DNA from: Pseudoalteromonas luteoviolacea
Lineage (GTDB): Bacteria; Pseudomonadota; Gammaproteobacteria; Enterobacterales; Alteromonadaceae
Direction: 5' to 3'
NCBI RefSeq assembly: GCF_018100925.1
Contig: NZ_JAGJEH010000006.1
Location: 186,001 to 250,000 of the forward strand
Length of the DNA: 64,000 bases
Under the pieces are notes generated by a model. It did no database searches, was not told the origin of the DNA, and saw only the letters and a program-made list of their open reading frames with translations. The position numbers and the translations under genes are program-made. Position 1 is the first letter of the stretch, and every line of letters begins with the position of its first letter. This document shows positions 46,882-55,116 of this stretch, piece after piece.

Positions 46882-48117
46882 ATGGCTCTCTCTTCTAAAG
46901 ACAGTTCAAATAAAGTAGACACTTTTGTGTGGGTTGGCGTCAGTGCACGAGGGAAAAAACTCGAAGGTGAAATGACTGGCACCAGTGTTGCGTTAGTAAA
47001 AGCTCAATTGCGAAAGCAAGGTATCACCCCTTCAAAAGTCAAGCGTAAACCAAAGCCTCTATTTGGTTTTAAAAGCGTCCAAAAAATCACCGCAAAAGAC
47101 ATTTCAATTGTCACCAGACAAATAGCAACCATGCTCACCGCTGGTGTGTCACTTGTCCAATCACTCGACATGATTGCCTCTGGTGCAAAAAATAAAAGTG
47201 TCAGCAAGCTCATAGGCGCCATTGCAGATGAAGTTAAAGCAGGGCAACCTTTAGCTAAAAGTCTACGCGCGCACCCTCGCTATTTCGATGACTTATATTG
47301 CGACCTAATTGAGTCCGGCGAACAGTCTGGCGCACTAGATAGAATTTTTGACCGAGTCGCTTTGTATAAAGAAAAAGCCGAAGCACTCAAATCGAAAATT
47401 AAAAAAGCCATGTTTTATCCCATTGCCGTCATTACAGTTGCACTCATTGTGACGTCAATATTACTTATTTTTGTCGTCCCGCAATTTGAAGATATCTTTG
47501 CAGGCTTTGGCGCTGAATTACCAGCATTTACCAAACTAGTGATCGCTATTTCTGAGTTTATGCAAGAGTTTTGGTGGATAATACTGCTCTCCATCGGAGG
47601 CGGATTGTACACATATAAAGAAATGCTGATCCGCAATCAAAATGTTAAACATGCAAATGATCGGCTTATTTTAAGACTGCCGGTAATTGGTGAAATACTC
47701 AGAAAAGCAGCCGTTGCCAGATATGCCCGAACACTTTCAACCACCTTTGCAGCAGGTGTACCGTTAGTGGATGCCCTTGATTCTGCAGCTGGTGCCGCGG
47801 GTAATGTAATTTACAAAAATGCGATATTAGATATCAAAGGCGAAGTAAGCTCAGGTAACCAAATGAACTGGGCCATGCGCAATTCAAAAATATTCCCTGA
47901 TATGGTCGTCCAAATGGTCGCGATTGGTGAAGAATCTGGCGCTTTAGATAGTATGCTTGGCAAAGTCGCGAGTATCTACGAGCAAGAAGTTGACGATGCA
48001 GTAGATGGCCTATCGACCTTGTTAGAGCCTCTGATCATGGCTATTTTGGGCGTTTTGGTTGGCGGCTTAATCGTGGCTATGTATCTGCCTATATTCCAAC
48101 TCGGTTCCGTGATTTAA
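46882..48117 (+). CDS. pilC: Type IV pilus inner-membrane platform protein PilC
   Basis: A polytopic platform protein that couples the PilB/PilT ATPases to pilin insertion. The 411 residues include two T2SSF domains (about 75-200 and 275-400), each with the typical pattern FTRQLATMLxAG (ISIVTRQIATMLTAGVSLVQSLD, then YARTLSTTFAAGVPLVDALD) and membrane helices (FYPIAVITVALIVTSILLIFVVPQF; LMAILGVLVGGLIVAMYLPIFQLGSVI). It is directly downstream of pilA because pilB is displaced. Confidence 0.96.
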   Translation: MALSSKDSSNKVDTFVWVGVSARGKKLEGEMTGTSVALVKAQLRKQGITPSKVKRKPKPLFGFKSVQKITAKDISIVTRQIATMLTAGVSLVQSLDMIASGAKNKSVSKLIGAIADEVKAGQPLAKSLRAHPRYFDDLYCDLIESGEQSGALDRIFDRVALYKEKAEALKSKIKKAMFYPIAVITVALIVTSILLIFVVPQFEDIFAGFGAELPAFTKLVIAISEFMQEFWWIILLSIGGGLYTYKEMLIRNQNVKHANDRLILRLPVIGEILRKAAVARYARTLSTTFAAGVPLVDALDSAAGAAGNVIYKNAILDIKGEVSSGNQMNWAMRNSKIFPDMVVQMVAIGEESGALDSMLGKVASIYEQEVDDAVDGLSTLLEPLIMAILGVLVGGLIVAMYLPIFQLGSVI

Positions 48118-48151
48118 CGGACGATAAATTCAACAATAATAAGAGCACCCT

Positions 48152-49036
48152 ATGCAAGATGTTTGGCATTTAATGCAGCAACAACCTTGGTTTTTTATGT
48201 TATCGGTTGGCTTAATCAGCGCCTGTATCGGCAGCTTTTTAAATGTCGTCATTTACCGTCTTCCTGTAATGATGGAAAACGAATGGAAATCAGAGTGTAA
48301 AGTTATTCTCGGCCAACAGAGCCCTGACACTGCCACAACTAACACAAGTAAATTCAACCTGATAACACCACGCTCCACATGCCCTAGCTGCAAAACACAA
48401 ATCAAAGCACACCACAATATTCCAGTCTTGAGTTGGCTTATGCTCAAAGGGCGTTGTGCATACTGTGACAGCAAAATCTCTGTCAGATACCCTAGTATAG
48501 AAATGCTCACTGCAATGAGTTCTTTATGGGTGGCCTGGCATTTTGGCGCGACTTCAATCGCCTTGCTTTATATTTTAATAACTTGGGGGCTAGTTGCGCT
48601 CATTTTTATCGATATAGATAAAATGCTGCTTCCAGATCAAATCACCCAGCCCATGTTATGGTTGGCACTTTTATCCTCGGCAGCAGGATATACCATCCCC
48701 ACCGTTGAAGCCTTGTGGGGTGCAGCCATCGGATACTTGATCCTATGGAGTATTTACTGGTTGTTTAAGTTACTGACTGGGAAAGAAGGTATGGGCTATG
48801 GCGATTTCAAGCTATTAGCGATTTTTGGCGCGCTACTTGGCTGGCAAGCGCTTATCACCATAATATTATTGTCGAGTGTCGTTGGCGCTGTGATCGGCAG
48901 TGCTCAGCTAAGCATACAAGGTAAAGACAAAGCGACACCTATTCCATTTGGTCCATATTTAGCCATCGCGGGTTGGTTATGTTTGTTTTATGGTGATGCG
49001 CTGAAAAATTGGTATTTGAATTTATTAGGGGTGTAA
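48152..49036 (+). CDS. pilD: Prepilin peptidase / N-methyltransferase PilD
   Basis: An inner-membrane aspartyl protease that cleaves prepilin leaders and methylates the new N-terminal Phe. The 294 residues include the N-terminal domain with SFLNVVIYRLP, the zinc tetracysteine (CPSC...CAYC), and the catalytic Asp motifs FIDIDKMLLPD and the GxGD motif GMGYGDFKLLA. About seven membrane helices. coaE starts two bases downstream. Confidence 0.96.
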   Translation: MQDVWHLMQQQPWFFMLSVGLISACIGSFLNVVIYRLPVMMENEWKSECKVILGQQSPDTATTNTSKFNLITPRSTCPSCKTQIKAHHNIPVLSWLMLKGRCAYCDSKISVRYPSIEMLTAMSSLWVAWHFGATSIALLYILITWGLVALIFIDIDKMLLPDQITQPMLWLALLSSAAGYTIPTVEALWGAAIGYLILWSIYWLFKLLTGKEGMGYGDFKLLAIFGALLGWQALITIILLSSVVGAVIGSAQLSIQGKDKATPIPFGPYLAIAGWLCLFYGDALKNWYLNLLGV

Positions 49037-49037
49037 C

Positions 49038-49643
49038 ATGTCATCTTGGATACTGGGTCTGACTGGTGGCATCGGTGCGGGAAAATCAGCAGCAACAAAC
49101 TACTTTCAAAGCCTCAACATAGATATTGTAGATGCCGATATCGTTGCCCGAGAAGTCGTAATGCCTGGCACACAAGGGCTAAACAGCATTGTCGCTCATT
49201 TTGGAGACGATATTTTATCAGCGGACGGGACGCTTGATAGAACGAAACTACGAAGTATTATTTTTGATAATAAAGAACACAAAGCTTGGCTCAATGCCCT
49301 ATTGCATCCAATAATAAGAGCGCAAATCTTGACGCAGCTCGCGCAAGCAACAAGCCCCTACTGTATTCTCTGTGCCCCGCTTCTGTTCGAAAATGGTTTA
49401 GAGCGTTACTGTCAAAAAACTCTCTTGATAGACGTGCCACTAGACGTGCAAATTGCCCGCACATGCAATCGGGACAACGTACCTCAAGAGCAAGTTAAAA
49501 ATATCATTGCCGCGCAGATGAGCCGAGAAGATAAGTGCCAAAAAGCAGACTATATTGTCGATAATAATCGGTCTTTAGTAGATGTACATGCAGAATTGGA
49601 CCACTTGCACAAAAAATTTTTAGATGCGAGCAAGGCCATTTAA
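49038..49643 (+). CDS. coaE: Dephospho-CoA kinase
   Basis: The last step of coenzyme A synthesis, phosphorylating the 3'-hydroxyl of dephospho-CoA. The 201 residues match: P-loop GLTGGIGAGKSAATNYF, DADIVAREVV, LHPIIRAQIL, APLLFENGLERYC, DVPLDVQIART. It is translationally close to pilD, the conserved pilD-coaE linkage. Confidence 0.96.
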   Translation: MSSWILGLTGGIGAGKSAATNYFQSLNIDIVDADIVAREVVMPGTQGLNSIVAHFGDDILSADGTLDRTKLRSIIFDNKEHKAWLNALLHPIIRAQILTQLAQATSPYCILCAPLLFENGLERYCQKTLLIDVPLDVQIARTCNRDNVPQEQVKNIIAAQMSREDKCQKADYIVDNNRSLVDVHAELDHLHKKFLDASKAI

Positions 49644-49771
49644 ACGCTTTATTTCTTGAATTTTATATGATTCTTTAGAATGATTAGATATAGACTAGCT
49701 TAGCTAAGGCTGAGCAGGTTTACTGTTTATTTGCTACATTAATGTAAGCTGTTGAAGTATTAAAGGACATT

Positions 49772-51448
49772 ATGGAACATCACTCTCCATTACTGAGAAA
49801 ATTCATTACCTTAGGTAGGGTTACGCCAGATCAAATTAAGGCGAAGCAAACTGATGCGACCACTACTGCTGAGCTCATTTGCTTATGTAGCGGTATGTCT
49901 GGTCAAGAGTTAGCGGAACAATGTCTCGACTTATTTCGTGTACCTTATTTTGATCTCAATGGCTTTGATGTCGCCAATGTGCCCAAAGATCTGATCAAAG
50001 AAAAGTTAATTCGTCAGCATTATCTGCTGCCACTGGTGAAAAAAGATCGCAAGTTATTTATCGCAACATCTGATCCCACTGATTATGGCGCATTCGAAAA
50101 TTTCGAGTTTAGCACCGGCCTTCAATGCGAAATCGTAGTCGTCGATCACAAACTGCTTGAACAGAAGATTGACCAGCTCTTTGACTCAAGTTCAGGACTC
50201 TCTCTCAGTGAGGATGAGTTTAAAGAGTTTGCGAGCTTAGACGTTGAAGATGAACCTCAAACTCAGCAGCAAGATGAGGAAAAAGATGATGCCCCTATCA
50301 TCGTATACATCAATAAAATATTGATGGACGCGATAAAAAAAGGCGCCTCTGATTTACACTTTGAACCGTATGAAAAGAAATACCGAGTGCGTTTTCGTAT
50401 TGATGGTATTTTGCATGAAATGGCCAGCCCACCTAACACATTGGCAAGCCGCCTCTCGGCACGTATCAAAGTTATGTCGCACCTCGATATTGCCGAGAAG
50501 CGAAAACCACAAGATGGTCGCATTAAGCTTAAAATCTCTGAACGTAAAAGTATCGATTTTCGTGTGAGCACCCTCCCAACTATGTGGGGAGAGAAGATAG
50601 TAATGCGTATACTCGATTCATCTGCCGCCAAATTGGGCATCGATGTATTGGGTTATGAACCGGAACAAAAAGATCTGTACTTAAATGCACTAGAGCAGCC
50701 ACAAGGGATGATATTAGTCACGGGCCCAACAGGCTCTGGTAAAACCGTGTCGCTTTATACTGGTCTTAATATTTTAAATAAGCCAGAGAGAAACATCAGT
50801 ACAGCAGAAGATCCGGTAGAAATTAACCTTGAAGGGATCAACCAAGTACAGATAAACACGAAAGCCGATATGACTTTTGCCAATGCACTAAAAGCATTTT
50901 TAAGACAAGATCCGGATGTTGTCATGGTTGGTGAGATCCGTGATTTAGAAACCGCAGAAATTTCAATAAAAGCGGCACAAACAGGCCACTTGGTAATGAG
51001 TACATTGCATACCAATTCAGCCCCTGAAACACTTACCCGACTACTCAATATGGGCGTGCCTGCATACAATGTTGCCAGCTCAGTTAGCTTGATCATTGCA
51101 CAGCGGTTAGCGAGAAGGTTGTGCCCTAAGTGCAAAGAGCCAGAACAACTACCAGAGGAAGAGCTGCGTCGACAAGGTTTCAACGACACACAGATAAAAG
51201 AGCTTACTTTATTTTCTCCAAAAGGCTGCGACCACTGCACTGACGGCTACAAAGGTCGAGTTGGGGTTTATGAAGTCGTCAAAATAACCCCTGAAATGTC
51301 ACATAAGATAATGGCTGGTGCCAACTCTCTAGAAATTGCCGAATTAGCTGATCAGCTTGGATTTGATAATTTACGAAAGTCAGGCCTCAAAAAAGCCGCA
51401 TCCGGTGTCACCTCTTTAGCTGAAATCAATCGCGTCACAAACTACTAA
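49772..51448 (+). CDS. pilB: Type IV pilus assembly ATPase PilB
   Basis: A hexameric extension ATPase. The 558 residues include an N-terminal MshEN/GspE-like domain (about 10-150), then the GspE core: [33 protein letters not shown], Walker [11 protein letters not shown], Asp box region [10 protein letters not shown], Walker [16 protein letters not shown], His box [22 protein letters not shown], and the tetracysteine zinc site (CPKCKEP...[12 protein letters not shown]). It lies downstream of coaE with a 128-base gap, so it probably has its own promoter. Confidence 0.97.
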   Translation: MEHHSPLLRKFITLGRVTPDQIKAKQTDATTTAELICLCSGMSGQELAEQCLDLFRVPYFDLNGFDVANVPKDLIKEKLIRQHYLLPLVKKDRKLFIATSDPTDYGAFENFEFSTGLQCEIVVVDHKLLEQKIDQLFDSSSGLSLSEDEFKEFASLDVEDEPQTQQQDEEKDDAPIIVYINKILMDAIKKGASDLHFEPYEKKYRVRFRIDGILHEMASPPNTLASRLSARIKVMSHLDIAEKRKPQDGRIKLKISERKSIDFRVSTLPTMWGEKIVMRILDSSAAKLGIDVLGYEPEQKDLYLNALEQPQGMILVTGPTGSGKTVSLYTGLNILNKPERNISTAEDPVEINLEGINQVQINTKADMTFANALKAFLRQDPDVVMVGEIRDLETAEISIKAAQTGHLVMSTLHTNSAPETLTRLLNMGVPAYNVASSVSLIIAQRLARRLCPKCKEPEQLPEEELRRQGFNDTQIKELTLFSPKGCDHCTDGYKGRVGVYEVVKITPEMSHKIMAGANSLEIAELADQLGFDNLRKSGLKKAASGVTSLAEINRVTNY

Positions 51449-51468
51449 TCGAGTTTCTTTGCGATGCT

Positions 51469-51501
51469 GGTATAGTTTACTTCAAAGCAGTAAACTATAC
51501 C
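51469..51501 (+). terminator. Inverted repeat between pilB and yacG
   Basis: GGTATAGTTTAC/GTAAACTATACC, a 12-bp perfect stem with a nine-base loop, 20 bases past the pilB stop. No T-run, so read-through to yacG is likely. Confidence 0.5.
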
Positions 51502-51527
51502 GCTCCACTACAATATGAGTAATTACT

Positions 51528-51767
51528 ATGCCAACAGCTGTCCAATGCCCAACCTGTCAAAAAGAGGTGATCTGGTCGGCGCAAAGCCCACACCGTCCAT
51601 TTTGTTCAAAGCGTTGTCAGCTTATAGATTTAGGTGAGTGGTCAGAAGAAAACAATAAAATCTCGAGCCCAGTGCAAAGCACAGATCTCGCTCAACCAGA
51701 CCCGCAAGCACTCATTGAAGACATTGAAGCCATGCTGGCTAAAAATGACGATGATTTCTTCAAATAA
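51528..51767 (+). CDS. yacG: DNA gyrase inhibitor YacG (zinc protein)
   Basis: A 79-residue protein with the four-Cys zinc site CPTCQKEV...[16 protein letters not shown], as in E. coli YacG, which binds GyrB and blocks gyrase. The C-terminal half is acidic and variable. It ends the pil-coaE cluster, its usual place. zapD, often found between coaE and yacG, is not present here. Confidence 0.93.
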   Translation: MPTAVQCPTCQKEVIWSAQSPHRPFCSKRCQLIDLGEWSEENNKISSPVQSTDLAQPDPQALIEDIEAMLAKNDDDFFK

Positions 51768-51768
51768 C

Positions 51769-52644
51769 TTATGGTTCGCTCAGTAATTGATATAAGTTTT
51801 TAATTTGATCATGCGCTTGCCAATCTTGGCAATACAAATAGTAATCTACACTTGGCAGGTGCTCCTTAATAGCAATAAAATCTACCTGTGATTGGTATTT
51901 GTTCATCATTGATTGCGGTACAATCGCAAAGCCTAGACCAGCTGCAACTAAAGATAGTGTGGTCGATTTGGTTTTAACTTCTTGTACTACATTCATTGTT
52001 GCATTAGCTTGATGAAAAACCTCCTCTATTGCTTCATACAGTTTAGGTTGCAATGCCTTTGGATAGTGAATAAACGGCTTGCCAGACAATGCCTTTATTG
52101 ATGAGCTCGAACGCTCCAAATGCCACTGTTTCGGACAAGCAAAAACATATCGTTCACTGCACAGGTAATGAATATTTTCTGCGGGTAAATCGGGAGCAAA
52201 GAGACGAATAATTGCGCCGTGCAATTGCCCTGACTGGCACCGCGTCACCAATTCTGCACTGCTCCCTTCCTCCAAAACTAAATCAAGTTTTGGCGAACAC
52301 TCAGACAAAACCGCCATCTTCTTCGCCATTAATGCTTCAAATGCCAATCCAATACAACCCAACTTGATAGGCTGTTGGACGCCATTTTGAAAACTTTTTA
52401 CGCACTCCCCCAAATCATTATGCGCAGCTAGAACCCGCTGGGCTTTACTCACAAATAATGCACCAAAAGCCGTTAAACTGACTGAGCGTGTGGAGCGTTC
52501 AAATAGTGGCGTACCTAAATACTGCTCTATTTGGCGGATTTGCTGACTCAATGGCGGCTGAGACATATGGAGTTTCTGTGCCGCTCTGCTAAAGCTCAGT
52601 TCCTGCGCAACTGTCACTACATAATTTAGCTTTTTAATATCCAT
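51769..52644 (-). CDS. LysR family transcriptional regulator
   Basis: A 291-residue regulator from MDIKKLNYVV (52644); ATG 52659 five residues upstream is also possible and neither has a strong ribosome site. The N-terminal helix-turn-helix is LNYVVTVAQELSFSRAAQKLHMSQPPLSQQIRQIEQYLG, followed by the linker helix and a substrate-binding domain (about 90-290). Divergent from the secreted esterase gene with 88 AT-rich bases between, the usual layout of a LysR regulator and its target. Confidence 0.9.
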   Translation of the reverse strand: MDIKKLNYVVTVAQELSFSRAAQKLHMSQPPLSQQIRQIEQYLGTPLFERSTRSVSLTAFGALFVSKAQRVLAAHNDLGECVKSFQNGVQQPIKLGCIGLAFEALMAKKMAVLSECSPKLDLVLEEGSSAELVTRCQSGQLHGAIIRLFAPDLPAENIHYLCSERYVFACPKQWHLERSSSSIKALSGKPFIHYPKALQPKLYEAIEEVFHQANATMNVVQEVKTKSTTLSLVAAGLGFAIVPQSMMNKYQSQVDFIAIKEHLPSVDYYLYCQDWQAHDQIKNLYQLLSEP

Positions 52645-52747
52645 CCAATTTATATTCATTACATATAAATCAATCTATTTTTATATTTGTTATTAATTTA
52701 GGCACATTGTAAGTTAACTGCAAGCTTTATCAGCAGGAGTCATCATC
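52645..52747. promoter_or_regulatory. LysR/esterase divergent promoter region
   Basis: A very AT-rich region between the divergent LysR and esterase genes, with several T-N11-A-compatible half sites but no single clear LysR box. The esterase start has a strong AGGAG site just upstream. Confidence 0.4.
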
Positions 52748-53800
52748 ATGAAAAATATAATCTTTTTATTGCTTGTTTTAGCAAGTAGTCAACTGCACGC
52801 ACAAATCGTCAAACAGCCTTTTCACTCGAAAGCACTTGAAAACAGTTTGATTGGTACTCAAAGTACTCGAGATATCCATATCTACCTACCTGAAGGTTAT
52901 CAGCAAAGCAACAAAAGGTACCCGGTATTGTATTTGTTGGGCGCTTATAGCTGGCCAATAAAATACAGCCAACACATTGAAACCATGCTCGATAACCATA
53001 AAAAAAATGGTCGAAATATGGAAATGATCATTGTTATGTTGGAAGGTAATACACCACTAAGAGGCAGCTTTTATGTCAACTCTGCGGTTCATGGTAATTT
53101 TAGCGACTACGTGATCAAGGAGGTACTGCCTTGGATAGACAGCAAGTATCGTACGAAAGCTTCGGCAAAACACCGGGGGATTGCGGGCTTTTCGATGGGT
53201 GGAACTGGCGCTTTAAGGTTTGCAGCTAAAAACCCACAACTATTTGGCCATGTTTATGCGCTAAGCCCAGGCATGTTCGATGAGAAAGGCATGGCGAAAT
53301 CATATTTAACCTCTAAAGACGCCATTAAACGCTATCAAGCGTTTAAGAAAGAATTGGCAACAGCTAAAGACCCTCAAGCGGTTATGAAAGCAGAGTTTGC
53401 TTCATTTCAAGGTCGTGAAATTTGGAACAATGGCCAAGCAAATAGTTATAGCGCCTACCTCATGGCCTATGCAGGTGCTTTTGCAGGCAATGCAGAACAA
53501 CCTTTTGGCGTGCACTATAGTATCGATCCTGCACAGAAACCTCTATGGTACAGAGGGTTTGGCGAGCTTATTGACCTGTACTCGACGCCATCAGTGGTAG
53601 CGCAACTTAGTTCGGTGCGTATAGATGTCGGCGACAAAGATGACTATATTTGGATTTCAGAGGGCGTACTTGCTCTTAAGCAAAAAGCACAAGCCAATAA
53701 AGTTCCCATTACATTTGATGTATTCTCTGGCGGCCACAGCGACCAAGCACTAGCACGCTTAGAACATCATATGCTACCGTTTTTTAATGAACGTCTGTAG
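52748..53800 (+). CDS. Secreted alpha/beta-hydrolase esterase (esterase D type)
   Basis: A 350-residue exported hydrolase with signal peptide MKNIIFLLLVLASSQLHA. The fold is that of the putative esterase family PF00756: STRDIHIYLPEGYQ, YPVLYLLGAYSW, the nucleophile elbow AGFSMGGTGAL (Ser near 150) and a C-terminal VFSGGHSDQAL carrying the likely catalytic His. Substrate unknown; relatives include feruloyl and siderophore esterases. The nearby divergent LysR gene suggests induced expression. Terminator at 53811-53832. Confidence 0.85.
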   Translation: MKNIIFLLLVLASSQLHAQIVKQPFHSKALENSLIGTQSTRDIHIYLPEGYQQSNKRYPVLYLLGAYSWPIKYSQHIETMLDNHKKNGRNMEMIIVMLEGNTPLRGSFYVNSAVHGNFSDYVIKEVLPWIDSKYRTKASAKHRGIAGFSMGGTGALRFAAKNPQLFGHVYALSPGMFDEKGMAKSYLTSKDAIKRYQAFKKELATAKDPQAVMKAEFASFQGREIWNNGQANSYSAYLMAYAGAFAGNAEQPFGVHYSIDPAQKPLWYRGFGELIDLYSTPSVVAQLSSVRIDVGDKDDYIWISEGVLALKQKAQANKVPITFDVFSGGHSDQALARLEHHMLPFFNERL

Positions 53801-53810
53801 TTTCAATAAA

Positions 53811-53832
53811 GGGCCACATCACAGGCCCCTTT
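53811..53832 (+). terminator. Terminator after the esterase gene
   Basis: GGGCC-ACATCACA-GGCCC followed by CTTTTC, 10 bases past the stop. Confidence 0.65.
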
Positions 53833-53940
53833 TCTCCAATTCAAAATTCGCAAACATTATCAATCCACCTTGCGCTACTTTAGCCTTGTCGTCACAATCA
53901 ACTAGGCGTACTACTAGACAAACCCGAATTGAGTAGCGAA

Positions 53941-54816
53941 ATGATGAAACATAAGCTGAGCACACAAAATTACTATGAAGGCCGACTGCTGCGCGTCATT
54001 GATCACCTATACGAGCATGCACAGTCCGAATTAGACGTGAACACCTTGGCTGATATTGCCTGTATGTCAGCGTACCATTTTCATCGTATTTATCGTGAAT
54101 ATGCCGGGGAGACAATTAATGTCACAGTAAGAAGAATGCGCATGTTGAAAGCGGCGACTTATTTGATCCGCAGTGACTTAAGCCAGCAGCAAATAGCTAA
54201 AAAGGTCTGCTATGGCAGCGTTGAAGCATTTAACCGAGCTTTCACGAAACATTATGGAGAAACACCGAATCAGTATCGCCAACAACGTGCTGAATCAGCC
54301 TCTTCTGTCACTGCGCTTTATCCTAAGTCAACCAAGGAGTACCACACCATGTATCCAGTAGAGCAACAATCGATTTCCACCATCGAATTAATTGGCCTCA
54401 ACCACCACGGCGACTATATGCAAATTGGTCAGGCATTTGAAAAATTATCATTGATGGCTGGTAAATCTGCGCTGATTGATGACACCACACGTTTTTTTGG
54501 AATTTACTTCGATGATCCAGAATCTGTGCCTCAAGATAAACTCAAGTCTATGGCCTGCATTACCATTGATAAAAGTAAATTGCCGCCGCAGCACGACTTT
54601 GAGTTGTTAACTATCCCAGCAGGGGACACCGTAAGCATTTTATTTAAAGGCGATTATGCTGAACTTGAAAAGCCATACAACTGGCTGTACGGTCAGTGGC
54701 TACCACAAAGTCAATTCGAGCTTGCTGACTTTCCTCCCTTTGAAGAGTATCTAAATGATCTTAAGAATACAGCGCCTAAAGACTTACTAACTCGTATCAA
54801 CTTTTTAGTTAAATAG
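53941..54816 (+). CDS. AraC family regulator with GyrI-like effector domain
   Basis: A 291-residue protein from ATG 53941 (GAG site seven bases upstream). The AraC-type double helix-turn-helix is at the N-terminus (about 10-115): VNTLADIACMSAYHFHRIYREYAGETI and QIAKKVCYGSVEAFNRAFTKHYGETPNQYR. The C-terminal half is a GyrI-like (AraC_E_bind) effector domain (about 140-290, FFGIYFDDPESVPQDKLKSMACI). This is the Rob/SoxS-like architecture with a small-molecule pocket, common in drug-responsive regulators. Ligand and targets unknown. Confidence 0.88.
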   Translation: MMKHKLSTQNYYEGRLLRVIDHLYEHAQSELDVNTLADIACMSAYHFHRIYREYAGETINVTVRRMRMLKAATYLIRSDLSQQQIAKKVCYGSVEAFNRAFTKHYGETPNQYRQQRAESASSVTALYPKSTKEYHTMYPVEQQSISTIELIGLNHHGDYMQIGQAFEKLSLMAGKSALIDDTTRFFGIYFDDPESVPQDKLKSMACITIDKSKLPPQHDFELLTIPAGDTVSILFKGDYAELEKPYNWLYGQWLPQSQFELADFPPFEEYLNDLKNTAPKDLLTRINFLVK

Positions 54817-54831
54817 TTAGTACACACACAC

Positions 54832-54863
54832 TTAATTAGCCACTATATATGGTGGCTAATTAA
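54832..54863. repeat. Perfect 12-bp inverted repeat
   Basis: TTAATTAGCCAC/GTGGCTAATTAA around an eight-base AT loop, 15 bases after the AraC-type gene. Strong fold but no T-run on either strand; might be a 3'-end stabiliser or a protein-binding site. Confidence 0.6.
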
Positions 54864-55116
54864 AAACCATTACTTAATTTTATAGGCACGGACACCAGTA
54901 TTTTTGCGCCGCAATCTGCTCAAGTTAAACACTAAAATCTAGCGTCACGTAGTGACAAAAGGCACATGCCTGTGCCAAGACTATTCAGTCCTCGTTCTCC
55001 AACTTGTCAAATTGATATTAAGCCTTTGCGCTGATAGGCAAGAAGTAAGATAATCACACTATATTCATGATAAGTGACTTAAACTTATTTAAAATCAGTA
55101 TTATTAGGGGAAAATA
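54864..55116. repeat. Non-coding region with tandem hairpins upstream of the alpha-2-macroglobulin gene
   Basis: Contains two adjacent hairpin-forming palindromes: GTCAC-GTA-GTGAC (54944-54956), then AAAA, then GGCACA-TGCC-TGTGCC (54961-54976). A GTAG tetranucleotide inside the first resembles bacterial REP units associated with RAYT transposases, but no copies elsewhere in the window were noticed. No gene is evident in the stretch. The A2M start has a good AGGGG site. Confidence 0.45.
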
